A stretch of 32,673 nt of DNA from Anaerolineae bacterium (GTDB lineage: Bacteria > Chloroflexota > Anaerolineae > J102), in NCBI GenBank assembly GCA_026991225.1, contig JALXCB010000194.1:1-32673 (forward strand). Reading direction: 5' to 3'. Position 1 is the first letter of the stretch, and the number at the start of each line of letters is the position of its first letter. A program made the position numbers and the translations under genes. This document shows, in pieces, positions 15,430-22,346 of the stretch. The notes beneath the pieces were generated by a model. The model did no database searches and was not told where the DNA came from. It worked only from the letters and a program-made list of their open reading frames with translations.

Positions 15430-15514
15430 GGAACCATAAGGCAGGCTGCGCCGGCGAATCTCTCGCCCGCGGGGTCTGGCGCAATCATCACTCTTTTTTG
15501 GAGACGTATTTTCT

Positions 15515-16264
15515 ATGGCAGGACATAGCAAGTGGGCGAATATCAAACGCCGTAAATCCGCCGTCGACGCCAAGCGCGGCAAACTGTTCACCAAGATCGC
15601 TCGCGAGATCCAGGCCGCGGCCCGGATGGGCGGTCCCGATCCCGAATCGAATATCCGTCTGCGGTTTGCGCTGGACAAGGCCAAGGCCGCCAACATGCCC
15701 AAGGATAATATCCAACGGGCCATCAATCGCGGCGCGGGCCTGGAGAAGGGCGCGGATCTGGAGGAGCTCGTCTATGAAGGCTATGCGCCCTATGGCATCG
15801 CCGTCATTGTCGAGGTGCTGACTGACAACAAGAACCGCACGGTGGCCGAGCTGCGCCATGTCTTCACCAAGGCGGGCGGCAATCTGGCCAGCAACGGTTC
15901 AGTGGCCTGGCAGTTCGAGCGCAAGGGCCAGATCACCGTCAAAATGGATGGGGTGGATGAAGACGAGCTGTTTTTGGTGGCTGCGGACGCGGGCGCAGAG
16001 GATGTGGAATTCGATGAGGGCGTGGCTATCGTCACCACCGCGGATACGGACCTGGCCGCCGTGCGGGATGCGCTGGTGGATGCAGGCTATGAGGTGGAAG
16101 ACGCCGAGCTGACCATGGTCCCCAAGACTGAAATGACGCTGCCCGTGGATCAAGCCATGAAGGTCACCGCGTTGCTGGAGCGGCTGGAAGACCTGGATGA
16201 CGTGCAAAAGGTGCATTCCAATCTGGCCATGAGCGACGAGCTCTACGCGGAACTGGCGGCGTGA
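15515..16264 (+). CDS. yebC: YebC/PmpR family DNA-binding regulatory protein
   Basis: A 249-residue protein with the invariant family start AGHSKWANIKRRKSAVDAKRGKLFTKIAREI. Also present are ARMGGPDPESNIRLRFALDKAKAANMPKDNI and the RAINRGAG stretch, a YEGYAPYGIAVIVEVLTDNKNRT core, and the C-terminal domain ending DDVQKVHSNLAMSDELYAEL. Length is normal for the family. Members are cytoplasmic; some act as transcription regulators and recent work links others to translation of problematic peptide stretches. It overlaps ruvC by 4 bases (GTGA), an association seen in many bacteria. The extended -10 promoter lies ~85 bases upstream. Confidence 0.96.
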   Translation: MAGHSKWANIKRRKSAVDAKRGKLFTKIAREIQAAARMGGPDPESNIRLRFALDKAKAANMPKDNIQRAINRGAGLEKGADLEELVYEGYAPYGIAVIVEVLTDNKNRTVAELRHVFTKAGGNLASNGSVAWQFERKGQITVKMDGVDEDELFLVAADAGAEDVEFDEGVAIVTTADTDLAAVRDALVDAGYEVEDAELTMVPKTEMTLPVDQAMKVTALLERLEDLDDVQKVHSNLAMSDELYAELAA

Positions 16265-16752
16265 GTGCAGGAAGTCCGGTGGTGCTGGGCATTGATCCCG
16301 GCACCGCCATCACCGGCTTTGGCGTGGTGAAGGAGGAGAACAACGCATCCCGGGCGCTGGATTACGGCGTCATTCGCACCCCGGCCAACCAACCTTTGCC
16401 CCAACGCCTGGTCACCATCTACGCCGAACTCAACGCCCTCCTGGACCGTCATCAGCCAGACGCGGTGGCGGTGGAGGAGGTGTTCTTCTCCAAGAATGCC
16501 CGCACCGCGCTCAGCGTGGGCCACGCCCGCGGCGTCGTCCTGCTGGCCGTGGCCCAACGGGGCATCCCCCTCTTTCACTACAAGCCCACCCAGGTGAAAC
16601 AAGCCATCACCGGCTACGGCGGCGCGGACAAGCGTCAGATTCAGGAGATGGTGCGGATGTTGTTGGGGCTGGACGATATTCCCCGGCCCGACGACGCAGC
16701 CGACGCCCTGGCCATCGCCCTCTGCCACCTTCACTCCGCCTGGGCATATTAA
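16261..16752 (+). CDS. ruvC: Holliday junction resolvase RuvC
   Basis: A 163-residue endonuclease that cuts Holliday junctions together with the RuvAB branch-migration motor. The RNase H-like acidic residues are visible in VLGIDPGTAITGFGVV, VAVEEVFFSKNARTALSVGHARGV, and the C-terminal PRPDDAADALAIALCH. KPTQVKQAITGYGGADKRQIQEMV is also family-typical. The GTG start overlaps the yebC stop (GTGA). The product appears intact. After its TAA a repeat element of ~140 bp separates it from hicB and ruvA, so the usual compact ruvCA order has been split. Confidence 0.97.
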   Translation: MSAGSPVVLGIDPGTAITGFGVVKEENNASRALDYGVIRTPANQPLPQRLVTIYAELNALLDRHQPDAVAVEEVFFSKNARTALSVGHARGVVLLAVAQRGIPLFHYKPTQVKQAITGYGGADKRQIQEMVRMLLGLDDIPRPDDAADALAIALCHLHSAWAY

Positions 16753-16810
16753 CTCAACCGGTTCATTTTATGAATAGGCGCAACAGGTAGAACCTTATAA
16801 TTCGCCCGAT

Positions 16811-16953
16811 GTAACTGCTAACGTAGCCCTGTTCACTTGACACGGATAGGAGGAAACACGGATAAAATCTTTTTTGAATGACTTCGTGCCTTCGTTTCCG
16901 TCGTGTCTTCGTGGCAAAAGAGGATGGTTAGGGCCGACTACCTTGGCAGTTAC
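16811..16953 (+). repeat. Composite ACACGGAT/CACGAAG element between ruvC and hicB
   Basis: Starts GTAACTGCTAACGTAGCC, then TTGACACGGATAGGAGGAAACACGGATAAAATC (nearly the same as 2455-2490), then GTGCCTTCGTTTCCGTCGTGTCTTCGTGGC, ending ACCTTGGCAGTTAC at 16953. The ends are imperfect inverted repeats. The ACACGGAT part contains a consensus TTGACA with GATAAA 18 bases downstream, so it could bring a promoter to hicB-ruvA. Confidence 0.7.
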
Positions 16954-16970
16954 CACCAGATTGAGGAAAA

Positions 16971-17198
16971 ATGAAGCAGGATTATCATATCAACATTTTC
17001 TATTCGGAAGAAGACGGGGGCTATATTGCCGATATTCCGGACCTTGAAGCCTGCTCTGCATTTGGCGAGACGCCCTTGGAAGCCTTGCGTGAGGTAGAGA
17101 TAGCCAAGGAAGTCTGGCTGGAGGCGGCCCGCGCCGCTGGAAAGCCCATACCTCGACCTCGTTATCGTCCGGTGATTTATCAAACCAAGGCTGCTTGA
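16971..17198 (+). CDS. HicB-like antitoxin-fold protein, no HicA partner seen
   Basis: A 75-residue protein with the HicB/UPF0150 N-terminal fold: INIFYSEEDGGYIADIPDLEACSAFGETPLEALREVEIAKEVWLEAA. It lacks the C-terminal ribbon-helix-helix or HTH DNA-binding domain of full HicB antitoxins. GAGG lies five bases before the ATG. It overlaps the ruvA TTG start by 4 bases (TTGA). No HicA (a small dsRBD-like toxin) is encoded next to it on either strand, so it is an orphan; members of this short type are common in genomes and their role is unknown. The family match is clear; a toxin-antitoxin role is not supported. Confidence 0.8.
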   Translation: MKQDYHINIFYSEEDGGYIADIPDLEACSAFGETPLEALREVEIAKEVWLEAARAAGKPIPRPRYRPVIYQTKAA

Positions 17199-17779
17199 AA
17201 ATCGTGATCCGTCGTCTGCGCGGGCGCATCGAAGCCCTGACCGAAGAGACCGCCATTGTCGATATCGGGCCTATCGGCCTGGAAGTCTACGCGCCCGCGA
17301 CACAGCTTGCTGAATGGCAGGTGGGCCAGCCCGTGGCCCTGTTCACCTATCTCCATGTGCGGGAGCAGGAGCTGACCCTGTTTGGGTTTGGTTCGGAAGA
17401 GGATTTGGAGCTGTTCGAGGTGTTATTGGGGGTGAGCGGCGTCGGGCCCAAATTGGCCCTGAGCATCCTCTCCACCCTCCCGCCCGATACGATCCGCATG
17501 GCCGTGGCCAATGACGAGCCGGGCCTGCTCACCCGCGTGCCGGGCATTGGCGCCAAAAGCGCCCGCAAGATCCTCTTTCACCTCAAAGACAAGATCGGCG
17601 CGCCCGAGTACGAAGGCGTGGGCGTGACGCCCATCACGGATGAAGACGCGGAGGTCATCGAAGCCCTCACCAGCCTGGGATACAGCGTCGTGGAAGCGCA
17701 GCGGGCGGTGCAGGCCGTGCCCAAGGATGTTTCGGGCGTGGAGGATCGCCTGCGCGCGGCCCTGGCGCAATTGCTATGA
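17195..17779 (+). CDS. ruvA: Holliday junction branch migration protein RuvA
   Basis: A 194-residue protein with three RuvA domains: N-terminal OB fold (RRLRGRIEALTEETAIVDIGPIGLEVYAP, YLHVREQELTLFGF), the helix-hairpin-helix DNA-binding region (LLGVSGVGPKLALSILS, LTRVPGIGAKSARKILFHLKDKI), and the C-terminal UBA-like domain (EDAEVIEALTSLGYSVVEAQRAV) that contacts RuvB. The track start is TTG, with AAGG five bases upstream; GTG at 17204 would give the more usual MIRRLRG N-terminus. ruvB is not in the window. The TGA stop lies in GCTATGAAAATAGG, the end motif of the repeat that follows. Confidence 0.96.
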   Translation: MKIVIRRLRGRIEALTEETAIVDIGPIGLEVYAPATQLAEWQVGQPVALFTYLHVREQELTLFGFGSEEDLELFEVLLGVSGVGPKLALSILSTLPPDTIRMAVANDEPGLLTRVPGIGAKSARKILFHLKDKIGAPEYEGVGVTPITDEDAEVIEALTSLGYSVVEAQRAVQAVPKDVSGVEDRLRAALAQLL

Positions 17780-17913
17780 AAATAGGATTAGGGAACGCAG
17801 ATGACGCAGATTGAAACGGATGGACGCAGATGATAAAGAAAAAATCTGTGAAAATCATCTGCGGAAATCTGCGATGCGAAGCATCCATGTCATCTGCGTT
17901 CTCATTTTCGTCC
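17774..17913. repeat. GCAGATGACGCAGATT palindrome (family C)
   Basis: Begins GCTATGAAAATAGG and continues GAACGCAGATGACGCAGATTG...GGACGCAGATGAT, then the inverted CATCTGCGGAAATCTGCG and GTCATCTGCGTTCTCATTTTCGTCC. Ends read inward are ATGAAAATAGG...GAACGCAGATGAC and GGACGAAAATGAGAACGCAGATGAC, an obvious terminal inverted repeat. It fills the ruvA-cinA gap and contains the ruvA stop codon. Confidence 0.75.
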
Positions 17914-17945
17914 ATCATCTTTATTGTGAATGATTCTCAGCACGC

Positions 17946-18731
17946 ATGACCATGAATAACGCCCCCACTCTTTCTCTACTGCGCGAGCTCAGCGCCGAAC
18001 TGGGCCGTCAGCTGGACGCCCACCATCTCACCATCGCCCTGGCGGAAAGCTGCACCGGCGGCCTGCTGGCCAGCATCCTCACCGATATCCCCGGCAGCTC
18101 CCATTACGTCATGGGCGGGGTGGTCTCGTACAGCAATTTCGCCAAGATGAAGGTGCTGGGCGTGCGGCCCGAGACCCTGGAAGCCCACGGCGCGGTGAGT
18201 CCGGAGACCGCGCAGGAGATGGCGCAGGGCTCGCGGGCGTTGTTGCAGACGGATATCGCCATCGCTATTACGGGCATCGCCGGGCCGGGCGGGGGCTCGC
18301 CCGAGAAGCCGGTGGGGCTGGTGTATCTGCATCTGGCCGCGGAGGACGCGGATTGGGGCGAGATGCATGTGTGGCCTCATGATCGCATCGGGAACAAGCA
18401 GGCGACCGTGGCCGCGGCCCTGCGTCTGGCCCTGCGCTATGTGAAGGATCGCACCGCGCGGGTGGACCCCAAGCCTGCGCAGCCGGAGGCGTCCTCGTCC
18501 ACGGTGCTGGTGGAGGCGTCATGGCGCAATGGCGCCTGGCGGCCCGAGGCGGTGTGGCTGGGCGGCCAGCGCAAGCAGGTGGTGGGCGTGGGGCGGCAGG
18601 AGCGAACGCCGGAGGGCGTGTGGATCATGACAGTGGAGTTCGGGGATGGCGGTCGGGCGGAGCTGGAAGCCGACGCCGAGGCGGGCGTGTGGCGTTTGCG
18701 GCGGCACTGGCCCCCGCGACGATACGCCTGA
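17946..18731 (+). CDS. pncC: CinA C-terminal-type nicotinamide-nucleotide amidase with extra C-terminal domain
   Basis: Residues ~1-165 form the CinA C-terminal/PncC domain, which deamidates nicotinamide mononucleotide in the pyridine nucleotide salvage route. Motifs are LAESCTGGLLASILTDIPGSSHYVMGGVVSYSNFAKMKVLGV, GAVSPETAQEMAQG and ITGIAGPGGGSPEKPVGLVY. The N-terminal molybdopterin-binding-like half of long CinA proteins is absent. Unusually, ~95 residues follow a Pro/Ala/Ser linker (KPAQPEASSS): VLVEASWRNGAWRPEAVWLGG, VVGVGRQERT, WIMTVEFGDGGRAELEAD and WRLRRHWPPRRYA, an unassigned beta-rich tail. The fusion partner's function is unknown. It probably has its own transcription unit behind the repeat; a TATAAT promoter lies just after the stop for sucCD. 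Confidence 0.88.
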   Translation: MTMNNAPTLSLLRELSAELGRQLDAHHLTIALAESCTGGLLASILTDIPGSSHYVMGGVVSYSNFAKMKVLGVRPETLEAHGAVSPETAQEMAQGSRALLQTDIAIAITGIAGPGGGSPEKPVGLVYLHLAAEDADWGEMHVWPHDRIGNKQATVAAALRLALRYVKDRTARVDPKPAQPEASSSTVLVEASWRNGAWRPEAVWLGGQRKQVVGVGRQERTPEGVWIMTVEFGDGGRAELEADAEAGVWRLRRHWPPRRYA

Positions 18732-18732
18732 T

Positions 18733-18762
18733 TTGGGATGGGTTTTCCCTTTCACCTATAAT
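18733..18762 (+). promoter_or_regulatory. Candidate promoter upstream of sucCD
   Basis: TTGGGA at 18733-18738, an 18-base spacer, then a perfect TATAAT at 18757-18762. It lies directly after the cinA stop and before the family E palindrome, giving a leader of about 210 nt that would fold as a hairpin. Confidence 0.4.
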
Positions 18763-18950
18763 TGAAACGACCATGAAGTCGGCGTCGATGACGGCGCAAT
18801 GGTCGAAGCCAGATTGGCGCGGGAAGCCGATGCCGTAATGCGTAATGCGTGATGCGTAATGACCTCACGGATTACGCATGACGTTTCACGTCCGTCGTCC
18901 GCCCGCCCAATGCTGGATCGGAAACGATTTTCGCAACACATTTCAAATCT
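18763..18950. repeat. Family E palindromic element upstream of sucC
   Basis: Includes GATTGGCGCGGGAAGCCGATGCCG, then GTAATGCGTAATGCGTGATGCGTAATG against GGATTACGCATGACGTTTCACG, then CGTCCGCCCGCCCAATGC and an end reading TTTGAAATGTGTTGCG on minus. The flanks GGCGCGGGAAGCCRATGCCGTAATGCGTAATGCG match the copy after sucD nearly base for base. Confidence 0.7.
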
Positions 18951-18980
18951 ATATCCTTTCGATTCCCAAAGGAGGGAACA

Positions 18981-20123
18981 TTGAAACTCCACGAATATCA
19001 GGCAAAACGGATTTTCGCCAAGTATGGCGTGCCCATTCCTGAAGGGGATGTGGCGACGACCCCGGAGGAAGCCCGAGCCATTGCGGAACGCATCGGCGGG
19101 CCCGTGGTCGTCAAAGCGCAGGTTTTGGTAGGCGGTCGTGGCAAGGCGGGCGGCGTGAAGCTGGCCAAAACGCCGGAAGAGGCCGAGGAGAAGGCCCGGG
19201 AGATCCTGGGGATGGACATCAAGGGGCTGACGGTCAAGAAGGTGTTGATCGATCCGGCCGCGGACATCCAGGATGAGATCTATCTGGGCATGATCATCGA
19301 CCGGGCCCGCCAGCGCGTGGTCATGATGGCGTCCAGCGAGGGGGGCGTGGACATCGAAGAGGTGGCCGCGACCAAGCCCGAGGCCATCAAGAAGGTGTTC
19401 ATCGACCCGTTCCTGGGGATGCGCGGCTATCAGGCGGTGGAGATCGCGTCGGGCATCGGGCTGGATGCAAGTCAGTTTCGGCAGTTCGGCAAGATCGCCA
19501 CGGGGCTGTACAACGCGTTCGTCGCCTCGGACGCGGAGCTGGCTGAGATCAACCCCCTGGTGGTGCAAGGGGATGGCAGCCTGCTGGCCGTGGATGGCAA
19601 GATGGTGCTGGATGACAATGGTCTGATCCGGCATCCCGATCTGGCCGCCATGCGCGACCTGGATGAGGAGAATCCGGCCGAGACCGCGGCGCGGGAAGCG
19701 GGCCTCAGCTACATCAAGCTGGATGGCGAGATCGGCTGCATGGTGAATGGCGCAGGTCTGGCCATGGCCACGATGGATATCGTCAAGCATTACGGCGGGG
19801 AGCCCGCCAACTTCCTGGATATCGGCGGGGGCGCCAATGCGACCAAGGTGGCTGCGGCCCTGCGCATCATTCTGGGCGACCCCAATGTGAAGGCGGTGCT
19901 GGTCAATATCTTTGGCGGCATCACCCGCTGCGACGAGGTGGCCAAGGGCTTGCTTCAGGCCATCGAGGAAGTGCAGCCGGATGTTCCCTTTGTGATCCGG
20001 CTGGTTGGCACGAATGAAGAGGAAGGTCGGGCGCTGCTGGCGGAAGCCAACTTCCCGACCGCGCGAACCCTGGCGGAAGCCGCTCAAATGGCCGTGGCTG
20101 CCGCCCGCGGCGAGCTCAAGTGA
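18981..20123 (+). CDS. sucC: Succinyl-CoA synthetase (ADP-forming) beta subunit
   Basis: A 380-residue ATP-grasp subunit of the citric-acid-cycle enzyme interconverting succinyl-CoA and succinate with NDP/NTP phosphorylation. The N-terminus [22 protein letters not shown], the [19 protein letters not shown] nucleotide loop, [18 protein letters not shown], and the C-terminal [13 protein letters not shown] and [17 protein letters not shown] are all family hallmarks. The start is TTG with AGGAGGG upstream (AAAGGAGGGAACATTG), which decides it. sucD begins 5 bases after the stop, so both subunits are cotranscribed. Length and motifs are normal. Confidence 0.97.
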   Translation: MKLHEYQAKRIFAKYGVPIPEGDVATTPEEARAIAERIGGPVVVKAQVLVGGRGKAGGVKLAKTPEEAEEKAREILGMDIKGLTVKKVLIDPAADIQDEIYLGMIIDRARQRVVMMASSEGGVDIEEVAATKPEAIKKVFIDPFLGMRGYQAVEIASGIGLDASQFRQFGKIATGLYNAFVASDAELAEINPLVVQGDGSLLAVDGKMVLDDNGLIRHPDLAAMRDLDEENPAETAAREAGLSYIKLDGEIGCMVNGAGLAMATMDIVKHYGGEPANFLDIGGGANATKVAAALRIILGDPNVKAVLVNIFGGITRCDEVAKGLLQAIEEVQPDVPFVIRLVGTNEEEGRALLAEANFPTARTLAEAAQMAVAAARGELK

Positions 20124-20128
20124 GGTGA

Positions 20129-20998
20129 ATGATGAGCATTTTAGTGAACAATGACACGCGATTGATTGTTCAGGGTCTGACCGGCCGCGAGGGCAGCTTC
20201 CACGCGGCGCAGATGCTGGACTATGGCACGAATATCGTGGCGGGCGTCACGCCCGGCAAGGGCGGCCAGGAGCATCTGGGCGTGCCCATCTTCAACACGG
20301 TGAAGGAGGCCAAAGAGGCCACCGACGCCAACGCCTCCATCATCTACGTGCCCGCCCGTTTCGCTGGCGACGCCATTCTGGAAGCCACGGCCGCAGGCCT
20401 GGACCTGGTGGTTTGCATCACCGAGGGCATCCCTGTGCTGGACATGATCACGGTGAAAGCGTTCGTGGATCAGCATCCCACCCGGCTCATCGGCCCGAAC
20501 TGCCCGGGGCTGACCTCGCCCGGCCAGGCCAAGGTGGGCATCATCCCCGCCAATATCCACATTCCCGGCCCGGTGGGCGTGGTTTCTCGCTCGGGCACGC
20601 TGACCTATGAGGCGGTGTTCGCGCTCACGCAGCGGGGCATCGGCCAGAGCACGGTGGTGGGCATCGGCGGCGATCCCATCATCGGCACGAAATTCATCGA
20701 TGTCCTCGAACTGTTCGAGAAGGATCCCGACACCAAGGCGGTGGTCATGATCGGCGAGATCGGCGGCACGGATGAGGAGATCGCCGCGGAATACATCAAG
20801 AATCACATGACCAAGCCGGTGGTGGGCTTCATCGCCGGGCGCACCGCGCCTCCGGGCAAGCGCATGGGCCATGCCGGCGCCATCATCAGCGGCGGCAAGG
20901 GCACCGCAGCCGAGAAGATCAAGGCGCTGGAGGCCGCGGGCGTGCCGGTGGCCAACTTCCCCGAGGAGATCGCAGAGCTCATCGCCGAGCGGCTTTGA
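20129..20998 (+). CDS. sucD: Succinyl-CoA synthetase alpha subunit
   Basis: A 289-residue partner of SucC. The CoA-binding domain shows [33 protein letters not shown], the ligase domain has [19 protein letters not shown] and the [19 protein letters not shown] loop, and the phosphorylated His lies in [20 protein letters not shown]. Length is standard. GAGGTGA directly precedes the ATGATG start (sucC stop TGA is part of it). The stop TGA is in GCTTTGATCCCGCGTTCC, at the start of the family E repeat that follows; whether that belongs to the element is uncertain. Confidence 0.97.
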   Translation: MMSILVNNDTRLIVQGLTGREGSFHAAQMLDYGTNIVAGVTPGKGGQEHLGVPIFNTVKEAKEATDANASIIYVPARFAGDAILEATAAGLDLVVCITEGIPVLDMITVKAFVDQHPTRLIGPNCPGLTSPGQAKVGIIPANIHIPGPVGVVSRSGTLTYEAVFALTQRGIGQSTVVGIGGDPIIGTKFIDVLELFEKDPDTKAVVMIGEIGGTDEEIAAEYIKNHMTKPVVGFIAGRTAPPGKRMGHAGAIISGGKGTAAEKIKALEAAGVPVANFPEEIAELIAERL

Positions 20999-21185
20999 TC
21001 CCGCGTTCCAGATGGCCGTCGCTGCGGCCGAAAATGTCTCGCGGCCACATGGGCGCGGGAAGCCAATGCCGTAATGCGTAATGCGTAACGGCTTCACGGA
21101 TTACGCATCACGTCCGTGGCAGATTCGCCCATCGCTGGCCCGACAAGCCTTTCGCAATCTGCGCCAACACGCTATTTCCAAAACA
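20994..21185. repeat. Family E palindromic element downstream of sucD
   Basis: ATGGGCGCGGGAAGCCAATGCCGTAATGCGTAATGCGTAACGG is opposed by CACGGATTACGCATCACG. CGTGGCAGATTCGCCCATCGC and a long tail to TTTCCAAAACA follow, similar to the end of the copy at 6005-6139. The left boundary is inferred by comparison with 18763-18950 and is weaker. Confidence 0.65.
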
Positions 21186-21231
21186 AAGTACACGTCCAGA
21201 AATTAGTTCCCGTTTTTTGTGCTCACCGACT

Positions 21232-21440
21232 CAAGTCGGGTGCTTCAGGCCTGCGGCCGGTGGACGGCCTTCGCCGTCCAAAACGACGACAAACAAAAGG
21301 GTCGCCGAAGGGCGACCACCGGCGCCATCGAATCCTCCTTCCTTATCTCCTCCCCCGCCCGTCTCGGAGTGGGGGAGGAAGCAAAGGAGGGGGCTTGCGC
21401 CTAAAGAGCCCGAGTTCACTCGGCCAGTGTTGCGGCGAAA
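21232..21440. repeat. Hairpin cluster, long variant of family F
   Basis: Contains several short hairpins: CCGACTCAAGTCGG, GGACGGCCTTCGCCGTCC, GGTCGCCGAAGGGCGACC and CCCGAGTTCACTCGG. Stem sequences differ but all have TTCA/TCAA/TTCG/GAAG loops. The last one with its flank (AGAGCCCGAGTTCACTCGG) resembles the first hairpin of the 8401 and 27585 copies. Nothing else is recognised in the gap 20999-21506. Confidence 0.55.
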
Positions 21441-21468
21441 AAGGGAAGTTATTTTTAGACGCTCACAA

Positions 21469-21502
21469 AGGGGACGGTTTCCCATTTGGGGAGCCGTCCC
21501 TC
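21469..21502 (-). terminator. Hairpin terminator after the DUF1361 gene
   Basis: On minus GGGACGGCTCCCCAAATGGGAAACCGTCCC forms a 7-bp outer stem plus an inner CCC/GGG stem, followed by CCTTTG. It lies directly after the DUF1361 stop at 21507. The T tract is weak. Confidence 0.5.
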
Positions 21503-21506
21503 GCGT

Positions 21507-22214
21507 TTACGGGGTTCGGCGGTCCTGGATGGGGCTGGAGAGGATGGCGGGGAGCAGGGTCATCATGCCGTAGGCGACCAGCAGGATGACGGTGAGGATC
21601 GCCACATGAGCCCAGATGGTTCTGTGGGTCAGGGGATTGTGCAGGATGTCGAGGAGTTGACGGAAGAGGGCGTTGGGCTGGATGAGGATGTCCCAACTGT
21701 TCCAGCGCAGGAAGCGCCCGAGATAGACGCCGAAACTGGCCAGCGCGATGACGCTCACGGCGAAGCCCCGCGCGGGCCAGCGTCCCCATCGCTCCCGCAC
21801 GACTTCCTGCATCCAGGCCAGGGATGCGAATCCCAGCATCAGTCCTGTCAGCGCCAGGCTGAAGAGCATGGTCACATCGTAGAAGTAGGGGATGTGGTCG
21901 AAGGGGCGGAGATGGGCGATGTCGGTGATGAGGTAGGGTGCGTTGGGCAGGAAGATGAGCCAGGCCAGGGCGCTGGCCAGCGCCAGCAGCCAATGCCCCC
22001 ACGCGCCGCGTTCACGCGCCCGGCCGCGGGCGTAGGCCAGCGTCGCCATCCAGGCGAAAAGCAGGGGCAGCCAGGCCAGGAGGAGATTCCACAGCAGGAA
22101 GCCGTAGAGGATGGTGTGGGTGTAGGCCATGCGGAAGAGGATCAGGCCCGCGGGCGCGCCCGCGGCCAGGGTCAGGGCCAGGAATTGTCGGGTGTGGGGA
22201 AGGAATCGGGACAT
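21507..22214 (-). CDS. DUF1361 domain membrane protein
   Basis: A 235-residue integral membrane protein with about six hydrophobic segments. The DUF1361 core is visible: NLLLAWLPLLFAW, then LAWLIFLPNAPYLITDIAHLR, FYDVTMLFSLALTGLMLGFASL and FGVYLGRFLRWNSWDIL. The family has no known activity. No clear Shine-Dalgarno precedes the ATG (TTTCTATATCATG). It is followed by a hairpin terminator and lies downstream of the DUF4173 gene with a short E-type palindrome between them; they may be cotranscribed, though that is unproven. Confidence 0.85.
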   Translation of the reverse strand: MSRFLPHTRQFLALTLAAGAPAGLILFRMAYTHTILYGFLLWNLLLAWLPLLFAWMATLAYARGRARERGAWGHWLLALASALAWLIFLPNAPYLITDIAHLRPFDHIPYFYDVTMLFSLALTGLMLGFASLAWMQEVVRERWGRWPARGFAVSVIALASFGVYLGRFLRWNSWDILIQPNALFRQLLDILHNPLTHRTIWAHVAILTVILLVAYGMMTLLPAILSSPIQDRRTP

Positions 22215-22283
22215 GATATAGAAACAGCGTGGGTGTCGTTTGCAAAGGAATCTCGAAGATCACGTCGGGCGAGCCTGCAACAA

Positions 22284-22346
22284 TGTAAAACGTGATGCGT
22301 AAAACGTGATGAACCCACGCATCACGTTTCACTCATCACGCCATCA
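22284..22346. repeat. Short family E palindrome between DUF4173 and DUF1361 genes
   Basis: GTAAAACGTGATGCGTAAAACGTGATG is opposed by CACGCATCACGTTTCACTCATCACG. The DUF4173 TGA is immediately next to it (AGC TGA TGGCGTGATGAG on minus). Confidence 0.6.

Noticed and set aside
15184-15726. N-terminal extension of the PEP-utiliser-like ORF
   Set aside because: Crosses a repeat, the yebC promoter and yebC itself; no protein-like features.
18756-20087. 443-aa minus ORF
   Set aside because: Antisense shadow of sucC.
20141-21097. 318-aa minus ORF
   Set aside because: Antisense shadow of sucD running into a repeat element.
21116-21589. Plus ORFs of 157 and 118 aa between sucD and DUF1361
   Set aside because: Lie in repeat hairpins and run antisense into DUF1361; composition not protein-like.
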